Translations under genes and position numbers: made by a program
Assembly: GCF_000429865.1 (NCBI RefSeq)
Contig: NZ_KE386977.1
Location: 119,393-183,392 of the forward strand
Length of the DNA stretch: 64,000 nt
Source of the DNA: Cucumibacter marinus DSM 18995
GTDB lineage: Bacteria; Pseudomonadota; Alphaproteobacteria; Rhizobiales; Devosiaceae
Reading direction: 5' to 3'
Notes under the pieces: model-generated
The model's input: the letters and a program-made list of their open reading frames with translations, nothing else
Database searches by the model: none
What the model was told of the DNA's origin: nothing
Shown here: piece after piece, positions 9,060 to 17,826 of the stretch
How positions within the stretch are numbered: the stretch's first letter is position 1
Layout of the letters: every line of letters starts with the position of its first letter

Positions 9060-9158
9060 TGTGCCCGCAAACCGGATACCGGTTCTTCGCCAGGCACAAT
9101 GGGTCCGCAAAATAAATGGAGCGCCATCGCGATCTGGTGAAAACGCACAGCGCTCTAG
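9060..9158. repeat. Second rhizobial-type intergenic repeat
   Basis: Contains the palindromes AACCGG ata CCGGTT (9070-9084) and GAGCGC ... GCGCTC (9119-9124 / 9150-9155), bracketing a CGCGATCTGGTGAAAACGC block. This matches from memory the common rhizobial repeat that reads GCGTTTTCACCAGATCGCG on the other strand. It ends in CGCTCTAG, and the TAG stop of the TIGR02186 gene on the minus strand lies in those last bases (9155-9157). Confidence 0.65.
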
Positions 9159-9925
9159 CGCTTGAAAGCGACACCGCCGAGCCAGCCGGTGAACACCGCC
9201 AGCAGGACGCAAAACGCCCCATAGACCAGCGGATAGTCGCGCGCCGCATCGCCGACAAACCGCTCGAACCCTGCCGTGCGCACCACGAAACGGTCGACCC
9301 GGCGGGCAATCAGTTCCCCGTTCTGGAACAGATGGGTCTGGGCGAGATAAGTGCCGTTCGGTGCAAAGGCTGGCAAATCGATGCGTGTCGAGTAAAAACG
9401 CGGGGACAGGAAGGACACTCCGCCTTCATTGAGCGCGAACAGTCCGCGCTGCTCCTTGAGGCGCACAAGATTCTCGGAGAACACCGGCTGCACCGCGGCG
9501 GGTTCATCGATCCGGGCGAGCTCGGTCTGGGATTCGAAGGTCAGATAGAGGCTTTTGAGAAGCTCTTCGTCGGCAATCTTGTCGAGCGGGGCGCTGGAAA
9601 CAATTGAAAAGAAATTCGGGAAATTCCGGTATTCCTGCTGTTCCCGGTTGATCCAGATGCCGAACACGCTGTCCTTGCGGCGCACGACGTGATTGGCCAC
9701 GGGCCCGCGCACGGCAATGACCATGTCGTAGCGCTGGGGCGCCAACGGCTCGGTGGCGCCGGTCTCCGGCTCGATGGTGCCGAACAGGGTGATCGTATCC
9801 CCGGCAAAAGTCGAGGTGATCGAGACCTCCGGGTCCGAGGTCGAGGCGACGAGCCGCTGCGCCTTGGCTGCGGACAGGCCCAGAAGGCAAAGCGCCAGCA
9901 CGGACAGGGCGAGGCGAACCATCAT
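9155..9925 (-). CDS. TIGR02186 family protein, periplasmic partner of the TauE/SafE exporter
   Basis: A 256-residue protein with a signal peptide (about 1-22, ending AKA-Q) and one C-terminal membrane helix (about 233-252), so a membrane-anchored periplasmic domain is expected. It matches the TIGR02186 pattern: the LVASTSDPEVSITSTFAG start and the GTIEP segment. These proteins are almost always encoded next to a TauE/SafE permease; their biochemical role is unknown. The start codon overlaps the permease stop (ATGA), with a GGGGAGG ribosome site, so the pair is co-translated. Confidence 0.85.
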   Translation of the reverse strand: MMVRLALSVLALCLLGLSAAKAQRLVASTSDPEVSITSTFAGDTITLFGTIEPETGATEPLAPQRYDMVIAVRGPVANHVVRRKDSVFGIWINREQQEYRNFPNFFSIVSSAPLDKIADEELLKSLYLTFESQTELARIDEPAAVQPVFSENLVRLKEQRGLFALNEGGVSFLSPRFYSTRIDLPAFAPNGTYLAQTHLFQNGELIARRVDRFVVRTAGFERFVGDAARDYPLVYGAFCVLLAVFTGWLGGVAFKR

Positions 9926-10848
9926 GCGCCCCTCCCCAGAATGGCCACCGAAAAGGGATCGGCAGGAGTAAGGAAAAGCGACAGTCCGAACCGAATTGCA
10001 ACGGCCAGCACCAGGATGCCGAGCAGTGCGCGCAGTTGATCGCCGCGCAGCCGCCGGCCCGCCGACGCGCCGAACTGTGCCCCGACGACCGAACCGATCA
10101 TCAGCGTGAAGGCGAGAAGGATATCGACGGTCTGGCTGTTGACCGCATGCAGCACCGTGGTCGCGGCCATGATGCACAGCACCTGCAGAAGCGAGGTGCC
10201 GATGACGATCGAGCCGGGAACCCGCAGCAGATAGACCAGCGCCGGCACCAGGATGAAGCCGCCGCCGACCCCGAGCAGCGAGCCCAGAAACCCGATGGAA
10301 GAACCGATCATGACGACGGGAATGATCGACACATAGAGCCGGGACCGTTTGAACCGGACACGAAGCGGCAAACCGTGCACCCAGTTGTGCTGGCCGGGGA
10401 GGCGGGTCGGCACGGCCTGGCCCGAGCGGTGGCGCATCATGGTGCGGGCCGCCTCGATCAACATCAGCGAACCGATCGACCCCAGAAAGATCAGATAACC
10501 GAGCGAAATCGTGAGATCGAGTTGGCCCGCCGCGCGCAGCAGCCCGAAGGTCCATACCCCGGCAAAGGCGCCGAGCACCCCTGAAACGATCAGGAAGGAG
10601 GCAAGCTTGAGGTCGATCCCGCCGCGCCGGTAATAGCTCAGAGCGCCGGAGGTCGAGGCCGCCACGACCTGTCCGGTGACCGAGGCGACGGCGACCGGTG
10701 CGGGGATGCCGGAGAAGATCAACAGAGGGGTAAGAAGGAAACCGCCGCCGACCCCGAAAAGACCGGACAGAAAACCCACCGCGCCGCCCATTCCGATCAG
10801 GAGAAACAGATTGAGCGAAAGCTCGGCGATGGGCAGATAAAGCTGCAC
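9922..10848 (-). CDS. Sulfite exporter TauE/SafE family permease
   Basis: A 308-residue inner-membrane protein with about eight to nine hydrophobic segments and two copies of the family signature: GAVGFLSGLFGVGGGFLLTP near residue 22 and GFLGSLLGVGGGFILVP near 180. Relatives export sulfite, sulfoacetate or other organosulfonates. The substrate here is not shown by sequence. It overlaps the TIGR02186 gene by 4 bp, the standard pairing. Confidence 0.92.
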   Translation of the reverse strand: MQLYLPIAELSLNLFLLIGMGGAVGFLSGLFGVGGGFLLTPLLIFSGIPAPVAVASVTGQVVAASTSGALSYYRRGGIDLKLASFLIVSGVLGAFAGVWTFGLLRAAGQLDLTISLGYLIFLGSIGSLMLIEAARTMMRHRSGQAVPTRLPGQHNWVHGLPLRVRFKRSRLYVSIIPVVMIGSSIGFLGSLLGVGGGFILVPALVYLLRVPGSIVIGTSLLQVLCIMAATTVLHAVNSQTVDILLAFTLMIGSVVGAQFGASAGRRLRGDQLRALLGILVLAVAIRFGLSLFLTPADPFSVAILGRGA

Positions 10849-10933
10849 GGCTGTGCGTCCATATGGTGGGTTCGTGGGCAGTGCTTACGCCCCGCCCCCG
10901 AGGAGAGTCAATTCGCCCTGCCGGGCTAAATCT

Positions 10934-13900
10934 CTAAACCGGCTGACTGCCCAGAACCGCCAACAGCCGCGGATTGATCGCGCCGCTCGGATTCATGCCG
11001 ATCGATTGCTCGAATGAAGAGATGGCATCGGCGGTTTTCGGGCCGATCAGCCCGTCCGCCTGGCCGGCATCATAGCCGAGCTTGTTGAGGATATCCTGCA
11101 CCTGGGAGACGATGGTCGGCTCCTTGATGTTCGGGCCGGGATCGAAGCTCTCGTTCCAGGTGCCGATCGGCGCGTAATTGGCCGCCATGTCGAGCCCGGC
11201 CATGCCCCAGGCATCGACCAGGGTCTGGACATTCTGCAGTGCCTCGGGGTCGAGCGAACGGGCGATGTCGTCCCGAGCCTGTTCGGCATCCTTGTCGCCA
11301 TCAAGCGCGGCAATGGCAAACCATTGATACGACTTGGAGAAATCCTGTTCGACACCCAAGCCGCGCGCATAAAGCATGCCGAGGTTGAACTGGCTGTCCT
11401 TGACCCCGAGCTGGGCGGCGGATTCGAACCAGTGGGCGGCCTTGGTGAAGTCCTGGCTGTCGAGCGCACCGCTGGCGAACAGCGACGCCAGATTGTGCAT
11501 GGCCATGCGGTTGCCGGCTTCGGCGGCCCGTTCGTACCAGAGCCGGGCCTGTTCGAGGTCCTTGGCAACGCCGCGACCGTTTTCATAAAGCGAACCGAGG
11601 CGGTACTGGGCCGGGGCAAAGCCCGCGGTTGCGGCCCGCTCATACCATTTGAAGGCTTCGTCGAGATCCTGCTCGACAGTCTGGCCCTCGGTATAGATGG
11701 CGCCGATTTCAAACTGCGCGCGCGCATCGCCCGAAGCGGCCGCCTGCCGCAGCGCCTCGGGGCCGGTATCGACCGGGGGCGGCGGCACTTCGGCCGATGC
11801 GGTAATCATCGGGGCCGCACGGTTCGGCACCGGAGCCGCGGCATCGGCGGCATCATCGGGAATGCTGGCGGTGGTGATCGTGCGGTCGATGCCGAGATCC
11901 TGCGTGCCGGCTTCAGGCGCGGTGAAGGGATCGGCGATCATGTCCGCGATCGGGGTCGAAGCGTAAGTCGCCTCATTCATCACTTCGCCATCCATCACCA
12001 TGTCCGGGCCGACGGCGCGGGCATTGCGCGGCGCGGGCTGCGCTTCGGTCGAGAGCTGGCTGATGTTTTCGGCTTCCGGCGTGGTGGAGGCGCGCTGGAC
12101 GCCGCTGCGGCTCGCGCCGATACGTTCGTCGATCAGATTAAGCGTCATCAGCGAGATCGCGATGACAGAAGCCCCCAGCAGCAGCGCCTTGCGGTGCCGC
12201 ATCAGGAAGCTTTCTTTTTCGCCTTCCTCGTCCGAATGCTCTTCGAATTCGAGCGGCTCTTCGTCGTCAGCGTTGAAAATGCTGTCAGGCTCGGGCGGCA
12301 CATCGTGCTCGTCCACATGCGGTGCGCTGTGTTCTGGCTGTTCGGCTTCGCCCCTGTCGGCGGCGGCTTCAAATGCCGCGTCGTCGTCTTCCTCGACCCT
12401 TTTCTTGCCCCTCAGTCGCGAGAGCGCGCGCCCGAACAGCCCGCCTGCGGCCTGTTCTTCCTGTTCTTCGCCTGCCCGTTGCGCCGCGCGGCGCGCGGCG
12501 GCGATGAAGCTTTCGCGGCTGAAGGCGGTCGAAGACCCTTCGTCATCCTCGTCATCTTCATGATCGGAGAGCACCGACCGACGGCGCGGTTCGGATTCAG
12601 GCGCCCATTGGGTGGCGCGCTGGAGGATGTCTTCGGCCTCCCGGCCAAGCGAGGAGACCGGCTTGGGCGGGCGTTCACCGGCAAGATCGGGCGCGGGCAT
12701 ATCATCGCCCTCGGCGGATGCGGTCTCCCAGTCATCCTGCGCGTTCATATCGGAATAGGCGGATTGCGGCTCCGGGTCGGGCAGCCGATCGGAGGGACGC
12801 GAGGCCCCTGCGGCATAACCGCTATCCTCGGCGTTTTCCGCAGCCCAATCATCGCCTGCATGGGCGGTGGTGCCGAGACCCGCAGCGGCAAAACTGGGGG
12901 CGGGGCCTGCCTGGCCATGATCGTCCTGGTCATGATCGTCGCCAGCCGGATCGTCCTGCGCGTCATCTTCACCGAAGGCGTGAAGGTCAAGGTCGGCGGG
13001 GTCGTCGTTCAATGCGCCGGTCTGCCAGTCTGACGCAGCGCCAAGCTCGGCATGCGCCGGGGCGTCCTCGCCAGTAAGGGGCTGGCTGGCGGGCGATACG
13101 GCAAGGCCATGCGCGGTGGGCTCATCTTCCCAGCCGGTGTCGCTGTGGGCCGAGGAGGAGCCGGCGGCATCCGCAACCGGGCCCGAGGCGATCCGCGACA
13201 GGCTTTGTTCGAGCCGTTCGAGGCGGGTGTCGACCTGATCAATGCCCGAGCGCATAGCGTCGAGAGCATCATGATCGATGATCGTTGGCTGCCGGTCTTC
13301 GGTCAGCGCCGCGATCCGGCCCTCAAGGGCGGAGAGCGCATTGCGCAGGGCGCCGGTGCCTTCGCCGCCTTCAGCCAGAACGGCACCGTCGGCGCCGCCA
13401 ATGCCGCGAACTTCTGCCGCCGTGCGGGTGGCGATCAGGTCGACGAGCCCGGTCAGGTCAGGGATTTCGAGTGTTTCGCGCACTTCAACGGCAGTGCGAT
13501 GGGCGATCTCGCCCGCGAGGCCCTCAATATCGCGGTCGAGGCCGCTGGGCTGGTTGGCAGCCAGGGTGTCGATCCGCTCGGCAATAGCGTTGAGCCGGTC
13601 TTCGAGTGCCGGCGGCAGGCCGACCCCGGCATCGTCCAACCGGTCGCCCAGCGTGGCGATCTGTGCCTGTACCGCATCGAGGCGGCCGTCGACGATCCCG
13701 GCCAGATGACTGCGCATCGCTTCCACATCGGCGCGGATGCTGTCGGACTGGTTGGCTTCGCCTGCGATCAGCGCGACCCGCTCTGACAATTCGTCGAGCC
13801 GGTTCATCAGTGCGGCGCCGTCCAGGCCCGAATCCCGGCTCTGGTCGACACCCCGCGCCAGGGCGGCGATGGCATCGAGTACCCGCTCCATGTCCTGGGC

Positions 13901-14899
13901 GGAGGCGGTGCCTTCCATGCGGTCGATCTTGTCATAGAGCGCGCGCACGGATTTCTCGATCTGGCGCGTCGCGTCGCGCTGTTCGAGCGTTGCTTCGCGC
14001 ACACCGTTGCGTTCGTCTTCGCGCGCCTGGTTGACCTGGAAATCCGCCAGCTTGCGAATCGTGGTGTTGAGCAGTTCCACCCGCTCGGTCAGGGCGTGAA
14101 AATCCTGGGATGCTTCGCCGGGGCGTTTCTCGCTGAGCTGCGCCAGCCGCTCCATGGCACTCCCGAGCGCATCGAGCTTGTCGCCGACAGCTGCAATCGC
14201 CGCATCGGCCGACCGGCCGGAGCGTTCCGCGATCTCGGCGACCCGGCGTTCAAGCGTGGAAGTGTCGCCGGCGCGGCTCACGACCCGGGCGAGCTGGTCG
14301 ACCGTGTCGGTCAACGCCTCGATCTGGCGATGGGTCGAGACGCTGCTGCCCGCTTCGCGCGAATGGCGTTCGATATCGTTGAGCCGCTGAGACATGCGGT
14401 CGGTCATCGCCACGATCTCGGTGAGGTCGTGATCGTGCGGACGGCTGTCGCGCCGGGTGACCCCGGCCCGGATCTGCGCAATTGCATCCTCAAGCGGATC
14501 ACCGGCGCGGCGGTCACTCCGGCTTGGGCGCCCGGCTTCGCGGTCGCGGATGTTCCGGGGGGCGGCATCGCGGCTGCCATGGCGGTCGAGCGCATCCTGT
14601 ACATTGCGCAGCGCCTGGCGGCGGCGGGCGCTCATGCGCGGGGCCGGTGCTTCCTCGACGCGTGAAGCGGAGGAAAGGCGGGCCTTGAGCGCGTCGATCT
14701 GGTCGATGAAGTCGTCAGTGTCCCCGGTCTGGCGCCGGCTTACGCTGTCACTGTCCATATACGCGTCGATCTGGTCCTGAATCTGGTTGAGAAGCACCTC
14801 AAGGTCTTCACGCACATCCAGCCAGTCATCCGGCCGTCCCGCGCCCTGATGGAGCTGGGGCGCTGAAGATGCGGGGGAGGCTGAGCGGCGATAGGGCAT
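10934..14899 (-). CDS. PodJ-like polar localisation protein: coiled coil, membrane helix, Sel1 repeats, peptidoglycan-binding domain
   Basis: A very long protein of about 1,321 residues. The first ~620 residues are charged and rich in heptad-like Leu/Ile and Gln/Asp/Glu/Arg, as expected of cytoplasmic coiled coil. A strongly acidic, low-complexity stretch follows (about 620-890), then one membrane helix (about 900-921, KALLLGASVIAISLM). The periplasmic part has four to five Sel1/TPR-like repeats (about 1050-1220) and a C-terminal peptidoglycan-binding type 1 domain (last ~75 residues). This order is that of Caulobacter and Agrobacterium PodJ, which marks one cell pole and organises division or appendage factors. 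The ATG at 14899 is preferred to a TTG at 14971. Divergent from mscL. Confidence 0.8.
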   Translation of the reverse strand: MPYRRSASPASSAPQLHQGAGRPDDWLDVREDLEVLLNQIQDQIDAYMDSDSVSRRQTGDTDDFIDQIDALKARLSSASRVEEAPAPRMSARRRQALRNVQDALDRHGSRDAAPRNIRDREAGRPSRSDRRAGDPLEDAIAQIRAGVTRRDSRPHDHDLTEIVAMTDRMSQRLNDIERHSREAGSSVSTHRQIEALTDTVDQLARVVSRAGDTSTLERRVAEIAERSGRSADAAIAAVGDKLDALGSAMERLAQLSEKRPGEASQDFHALTERVELLNTTIRKLADFQVNQAREDERNGVREATLEQRDATRQIEKSVRALYDKIDRMEGTASAQDMERVLDAIAALARGVDQSRDSGLDGAALMNRLDELSERVALIAGEANQSDSIRADVEAMRSHLAGIVDGRLDAVQAQIATLGDRLDDAGVGLPPALEDRLNAIAERIDTLAANQPSGLDRDIEGLAGEIAHRTAVEVRETLEIPDLTGLVDLIATRTAAEVRGIGGADGAVLAEGGEGTGALRNALSALEGRIAALTEDRQPTIIDHDALDAMRSGIDQVDTRLERLEQSLSRIASGPVADAAGSSSAHSDTGWEDEPTAHGLAVSPASQPLTGEDAPAHAELGAASDWQTGALNDDPADLDLHAFGEDDAQDDPAGDDHDQDDHGQAGPAPSFAAAGLGTTAHAGDDWAAENAEDSGYAAGASRPSDRLPDPEPQSAYSDMNAQDDWETASAEGDDMPAPDLAGERPPKPVSSLGREAEDILQRATQWAPESEPRRRSVLSDHEDDEDDEGSSTAFSRESFIAAARRAAQRAGEEQEEQAAGGLFGRALSRLRGKKRVEEDDDAAFEAAADRGEAEQPEHSAPHVDEHDVPPEPDSIFNADDEEPLEFEEHSDEEGEKESFLMRHRKALLLGASVIAISLMTLNLIDERIGASRSGVQRASTTPEAENISQLSTEAQPAPRNARAVGPDMVMDGEVMNEATYASTPIADMIADPFTAPEAGTQDLGIDRTITTASIPDDAADAAAPVPNRAAPMITASAEVPPPPVDTGPEALRQAAASGDARAQFEIGAIYTEGQTVEQDLDEAFKWYERAATAGFAPAQYRLGSLYENGRGVAKDLEQARLWYERAAEAGNRMAMHNLASLFASGALDSQDFTKAAHWFESAAQLGVKDSQFNLGMLYARGLGVEQDFSKSYQWFAIAALDGDKDAEQARDDIARSLDPEALQNVQTLVDAWGMAGLDMAANYAPIGTWNESFDPGPNIKEPTIVSQVQDILNKLGYDAGQADGLIGPKTADAISSFEQSIGMNPSGAINPRLLAVLGSQPV

Positions 14900-15140
14900 G
14901 GCTGGTGTCCATATCCGGCGCGTCGCCAAGGCCTGAGGCGGTCGCGCCCATAAGGGTTCGAACCGGTCCAATCTCCGATGAACATAGTAAAGAAGCCGTT
15001 AATAGCGTTGCAAAATGGGGCAGGCAGAGTGCCCTTTTGCTTGTGCTGCACGGCCCGCCATGGCCTGATAATCGCTGGTGGAACCCGGCCAGGCCAGGCC
15101 GGTGCCGGGGGCTGCTGTTCCACAATCGGGAGTCCCGTTC

Positions 15141-15572
15141 ATGTTCAAGGAATTCAAGGAATTCGCCATCAAGGGCAATATGGTCGACATGGCGATCGGT
15201 ATCATTATCGGCGCTGCGTTCGGTGCCATCGTCTCATCACTGGTCGATGATATTTTCATGCCGGTGATCGGGCTGCTCTTGGGCGGCCTCGATTTTTCCA
15301 ACTGGTTCATCCTCCTGTCCGACGCTGGAGGGCAGACCTTCGCCTCGGTCGCCGCGGCCAAGGAAGCGGGCATCGCCACGCTCAATATCGGCTTGTTCAT
15401 CAATGCGATCGTCAAGTTCGTGATTATCGCTTTCGCCTTGTTCCTCGTGGTCAAGGGCATCAACTCGATGCGCCGCAAGCAAGAGGAAAAGCCCGCCGCG
15501 CCGCCGGCGCCGCCCAAGGAAGAAGTGCTGCTCACCGAGATTCGCGATCTGCTGGCCAAGCGCCCTGCCTGA
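15141..15572 (+). CDS. mscL: Large-conductance mechanosensitive channel MscL
   Basis: A 143-residue channel subunit that opens under membrane tension to release solutes during hypo-osmotic shock. It has the amphipathic N-terminal [24 protein letters not shown] region with TM1, a periplasmic loop (about 47-75), TM2 ([23 protein letters not shown]) and a charged C-terminal helix after a proline-rich linker. GGGAG lies 8 bp before the ATG at 15141; an in-frame upstream start would add non-family sequence. It stands alone, divergent from the PodJ-like gene. Confidence 0.96.
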   Translation: MFKEFKEFAIKGNMVDMAIGIIIGAAFGAIVSSLVDDIFMPVIGLLLGGLDFSNWFILLSDAGGQTFASVAAAKEAGIATLNIGLFINAIVKFVIIAFALFLVVKGINSMRRKQEEKPAAPPAPPKEEVLLTEIRDLLAKRPA

Positions 15573-15615
15573 TCAAGGCTTCTTGCCAAGCAAAGCATAA
15601 GTAAAACGAGTAATC

Positions 15616-15655
15616 GGGTCGTGTCGTCCGCCAGGCGGATGCGCGGCCCTTTTTG
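15616..15655 (+). terminator. Probable rho-independent terminator of mscL
   Basis: A GC-rich hairpin (GGGTCG near 15616, inner TCCGCC a GGCGGA, then CGGCCC) is followed by a run of five Ts, about 45 bp after the mscL stop. The outer stem is imperfect, so this is a moderate-confidence call. Confidence 0.5.
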
Positions 15656-15971
15656 TGTGCTGGATGGGGAGATGACCGGATCCGGGTAGCAAATGCAGCT
15701 TGCAAAATGCAACTTATAGTTGTAGAAAGCTACCTAAGTGAGAACACCTGGATTCTACGTTCAATTGCCTAGAGTTCAATACGCTGTACGAAAAATCGCC
15801 AATCAATCCATAATGTTCGTGAACTTGCGGCGGGCCCTAGAGGCAAACACAGACCAGCGAAATGCAACTCTGACGTGCTGGAAACGGACGGATTCGAGGT
15901 TGGCGCGCCAACCCGCATTGCGGGCCGGCGTTCCGGGGTGGATACGATGGCGATCGGGGAACAGGACCATC
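15656..15971. other. Intergenic stretch before the response regulator, with a small palindrome
   Basis: About 316 bp with lower GC than its surroundings and no convincing gene. It contains CAACT tat AGTTG (15710-15722), a 5-bp inverted repeat that could be an operator for the following LuxR-type regulator. An open frame runs through 15738-15971 in phase with the regulator but resembles no protein. Nothing else was recognised. Confidence 0.4.
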
Positions 15972-16604
15972 ATGAACGGGATATACTATCACAATGCTTT
16001 CAATCGTGACCGGCTTGTTTATATCGTTGATTCAGAGCGCGCCAATTGTGATGCGCTCAGCGTGTTGTTCCGGCTCGAAGGCTTTCAGACAGCCTATTTC
16101 CTGACCATCGACGAACTTCTTGCCGGGCTCGAGTTCCGGCGCCCGGATGTGGTGATTGCGGATCTGACCGTTGATGGTGAGGACAGCCTGCCCGCCATCC
16201 GCCGGGTCAAGAACCTCCGGCTCGGCATTCCCATCTTCATGACGACCGGCGAAGCCGATTTGCATCGGGCCGTGGAGGCGATGCGCGAGGGCGTGCATGA
16301 CGTGCTGCACAAGCCCGTCGATACAGAAAAGCTTCTGGGCGGGGTGCGCGATGCACTCCGCCGCGACGTTCATATCGGCGCGGTGCAGGGTGGGCGCCGT
16401 CCCATCGAAATCCGTGGCTTCAACCAGCTCACCCCTCGCGAACGCGAAGTTCTGCAGCTGATCACCAATGGCCAGTCGAACAAGGAAGCCGGTCGCGTGC
16501 TGGGGATTTCTCCACGGACAATCGAGGTGCACCGCGCCCGGGTGATGGAAAAGCTCGGTGCGCGTAACACGGCCGATCTGGTGAGGATTGTTCTGACCAG
16601 TTGA
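15972..16604 (+). CDS. Two-component response regulator, FixJ/NarL-type (receiver plus LuxR HTH)
   Basis: A 210-residue DNA-binding response regulator. The receiver domain (about 12-125) has the phospho-acceptor aspartate in VVIADLTVDG, the Thr in FMTTGEA and the Lys in HKPVD. The C-terminal LuxR-type HTH (about 145-210) has LTPREREVLQLITNGQSNKEAGRVLGIS and the recognition-helix pattern TIEVHRARVMEKL, as in FixJ. The ATG at 15972 follows AGGA. No histidine kinase gene is adjacent, so the partner and the targets are unknown. Confidence 0.9.
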   Translation: MNGIYYHNAFNRDRLVYIVDSERANCDALSVLFRLEGFQTAYFLTIDELLAGLEFRRPDVVIADLTVDGEDSLPAIRRVKNLRLGIPIFMTTGEADLHRAVEAMREGVHDVLHKPVDTEKLLGGVRDALRRDVHIGAVQGGRRPIEIRGFNQLTPREREVLQLITNGQSNKEAGRVLGISPRTIEVHRARVMEKLGARNTADLVRIVLTS

Positions 16605-16642
16605 TTGCGGGTCGCAGGGCAGCCCCGGCAACAGTGATCGGT

Positions 16643-16657
16643 CGTTATGATATAACG
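16643..16657. promoter_or_regulatory. Zur-like palindrome upstream of the CDF exporter gene
   Basis: CGTTAT gat ATAACG is a perfect 6-bp inverted repeat in an AT-rich stretch, 113 bp upstream of the CDF start codon. It resembles the GTTATAATATAAC core of Zur (zinc uptake regulator) sites in Alphaproteobacteria, as remembered. Partial copies (GTAAC) follow within 30 bp. Binding by Zur is an inference; another metal sensor is possible. Confidence 0.5.
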
Positions 16658-16769
16658 TAACCCATTGTAATGATGTAACTTATTGACTTCAGCTGCTGAC
16701 GCGCCGACATAAGGGGCACCTTCCCGGCGCATACCGATCTGCGCCTGAACCCGATTTTTGGAGGCGCAG

Positions 16770-17744
16770 ATGAGCGCCGATCATTCTCACAGTCATTCGG
16801 ATCATGATCACGCGGATCATGACCATGCGGGACACGATCATTCGAGCCACAACCATGCTGCCCACGCCAGTGGCGCGCGCCTCGGCATTGCAGCGCTGCT
16901 CACCGGTGGCTTCATGGTCGCAGAAATCGTCGGTGGCCTGATCTCCGGATCGCTGGCCCTGCTGGCCGATGCGGGGCACATGTTCACCGACTTTGCATCG
17001 CTTGCACTGGCCTGGTTCGCGGTCCGGGTCGCAGCGCGCCCGGCGGACTGGAAACGCACCTACGGATTTGACCGCTTCTCCGTGCTCGTGGCCTTCGTCA
17101 ACGGGTTGGCGCTTTTCGTGATTGCCGCCTTCATCATGTGGGAGGCAGTCGATCGGCTGATGAGCCCGGTCGAGGTGATGGGCCCGGTCATGCTTGGGGT
17201 GGCCATAGCAGGCCTTCTGGTCAATATCCTCGCCTTCCGGGTGCTGCATGGTGCAGACAACGACAACCTGAACGTGAAGGGCGCCATGCTGCATGTCATG
17301 GGCGATTTGCTGGGGTCGGTCGCGGCGATCGCCGGCGCGCTGATCATCATGGCAACCGGCTGGACCATCGCAGACCCGATCCTGTCAGTGCTGGTGGTGT
17401 TGCTGATCCTGCGAAGCGCCTGGTTCGTCGTGAAAGAATCCGGCCATATCCTTCTCGAAGGGGCGCCGCGCGACATCGATAATCGTGAAGTCGCTGCCGA
17501 TCTGGTCGAAAACATCGAGGCCCTCGAAGATGTGCACCACGTACATGCCTGGTCGATCTCCCAGGAACGCCGGATGATGACCTTGCATGCCTGCCTTGGT
17601 GCGGCTGCGGAAGCGGACCCGCAATCGGTCATCACCGCGATCAAGGCGCGGGTGAAGGACGAGTTCGGAATCGGACATGTGACGGTCGAAATCGAGACTG
17701 GTCGGTGCGCGGATGAAGAGGCGGGGCACGGCCATGCGCATTGA
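16770..17744 (+). CDS. Cation diffusion facilitator (CDF) family zinc/cadmium/cobalt exporter
   Basis: A 324-residue inner-membrane metal:proton antiporter. The N terminus (1-35) is an unusually long His/Asp-rich tail with about a dozen histidines, likely to bind metal. Six hydrophobic segments follow, with the metal-site motifs ADAGHMFTD in TM2 and HVMGD in TM5. The cytoplasmic C-terminal domain includes DVHHVHAWSI, which binds a second metal set. This pattern is typical of CzcD/ZitB-type zinc exporters. The ATG at 16770 has GGAGG 5 bp upstream. A Zur-like palindrome lies in its promoter region. Confidence 0.93.
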   Translation: MSADHSHSHSDHDHADHDHAGHDHSSHNHAAHASGARLGIAALLTGGFMVAEIVGGLISGSLALLADAGHMFTDFASLALAWFAVRVAARPADWKRTYGFDRFSVLVAFVNGLALFVIAAFIMWEAVDRLMSPVEVMGPVMLGVAIAGLLVNILAFRVLHGADNDNLNVKGAMLHVMGDLLGSVAAIAGALIIMATGWTIADPILSVLVVLLILRSAWFVVKESGHILLEGAPRDIDNREVAADLVENIEALEDVHHVHAWSISQERRMMTLHACLGAAAEADPQSVITAIKARVKDEFGIGHVTVEIETGRCADEEAGHGHAH

Positions 17745-17826
17745 TGCGGCTGGATGGGGTCCGGCGTTTTGCCTCACGCAGGCGGGCTGGTCGGGAACGA
17801 CGAGGGATTTGAGAAGGCGGGAGCCC

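Noticed and set aside
9926-10555. Upstream extension of the TIGR02186 frame
   Set aside because: It lies wholly inside the TauE/SafE gene in another frame; the signal peptide and ribosome site fix the start at 9925.
10935-14700. Long antisense open frames opposite the PodJ-like gene
   Set aside because: High GC content creates long mirror frames; their products are arginine-rich and have no domain, while the minus-strand gene has ordered domains.
15738-15971. In-frame extension of the response regulator
   Set aside because: The added 78 residues resemble no receiver or sensor domain; ATG 15972 has a ribosome site and starts right before the receiver domain.
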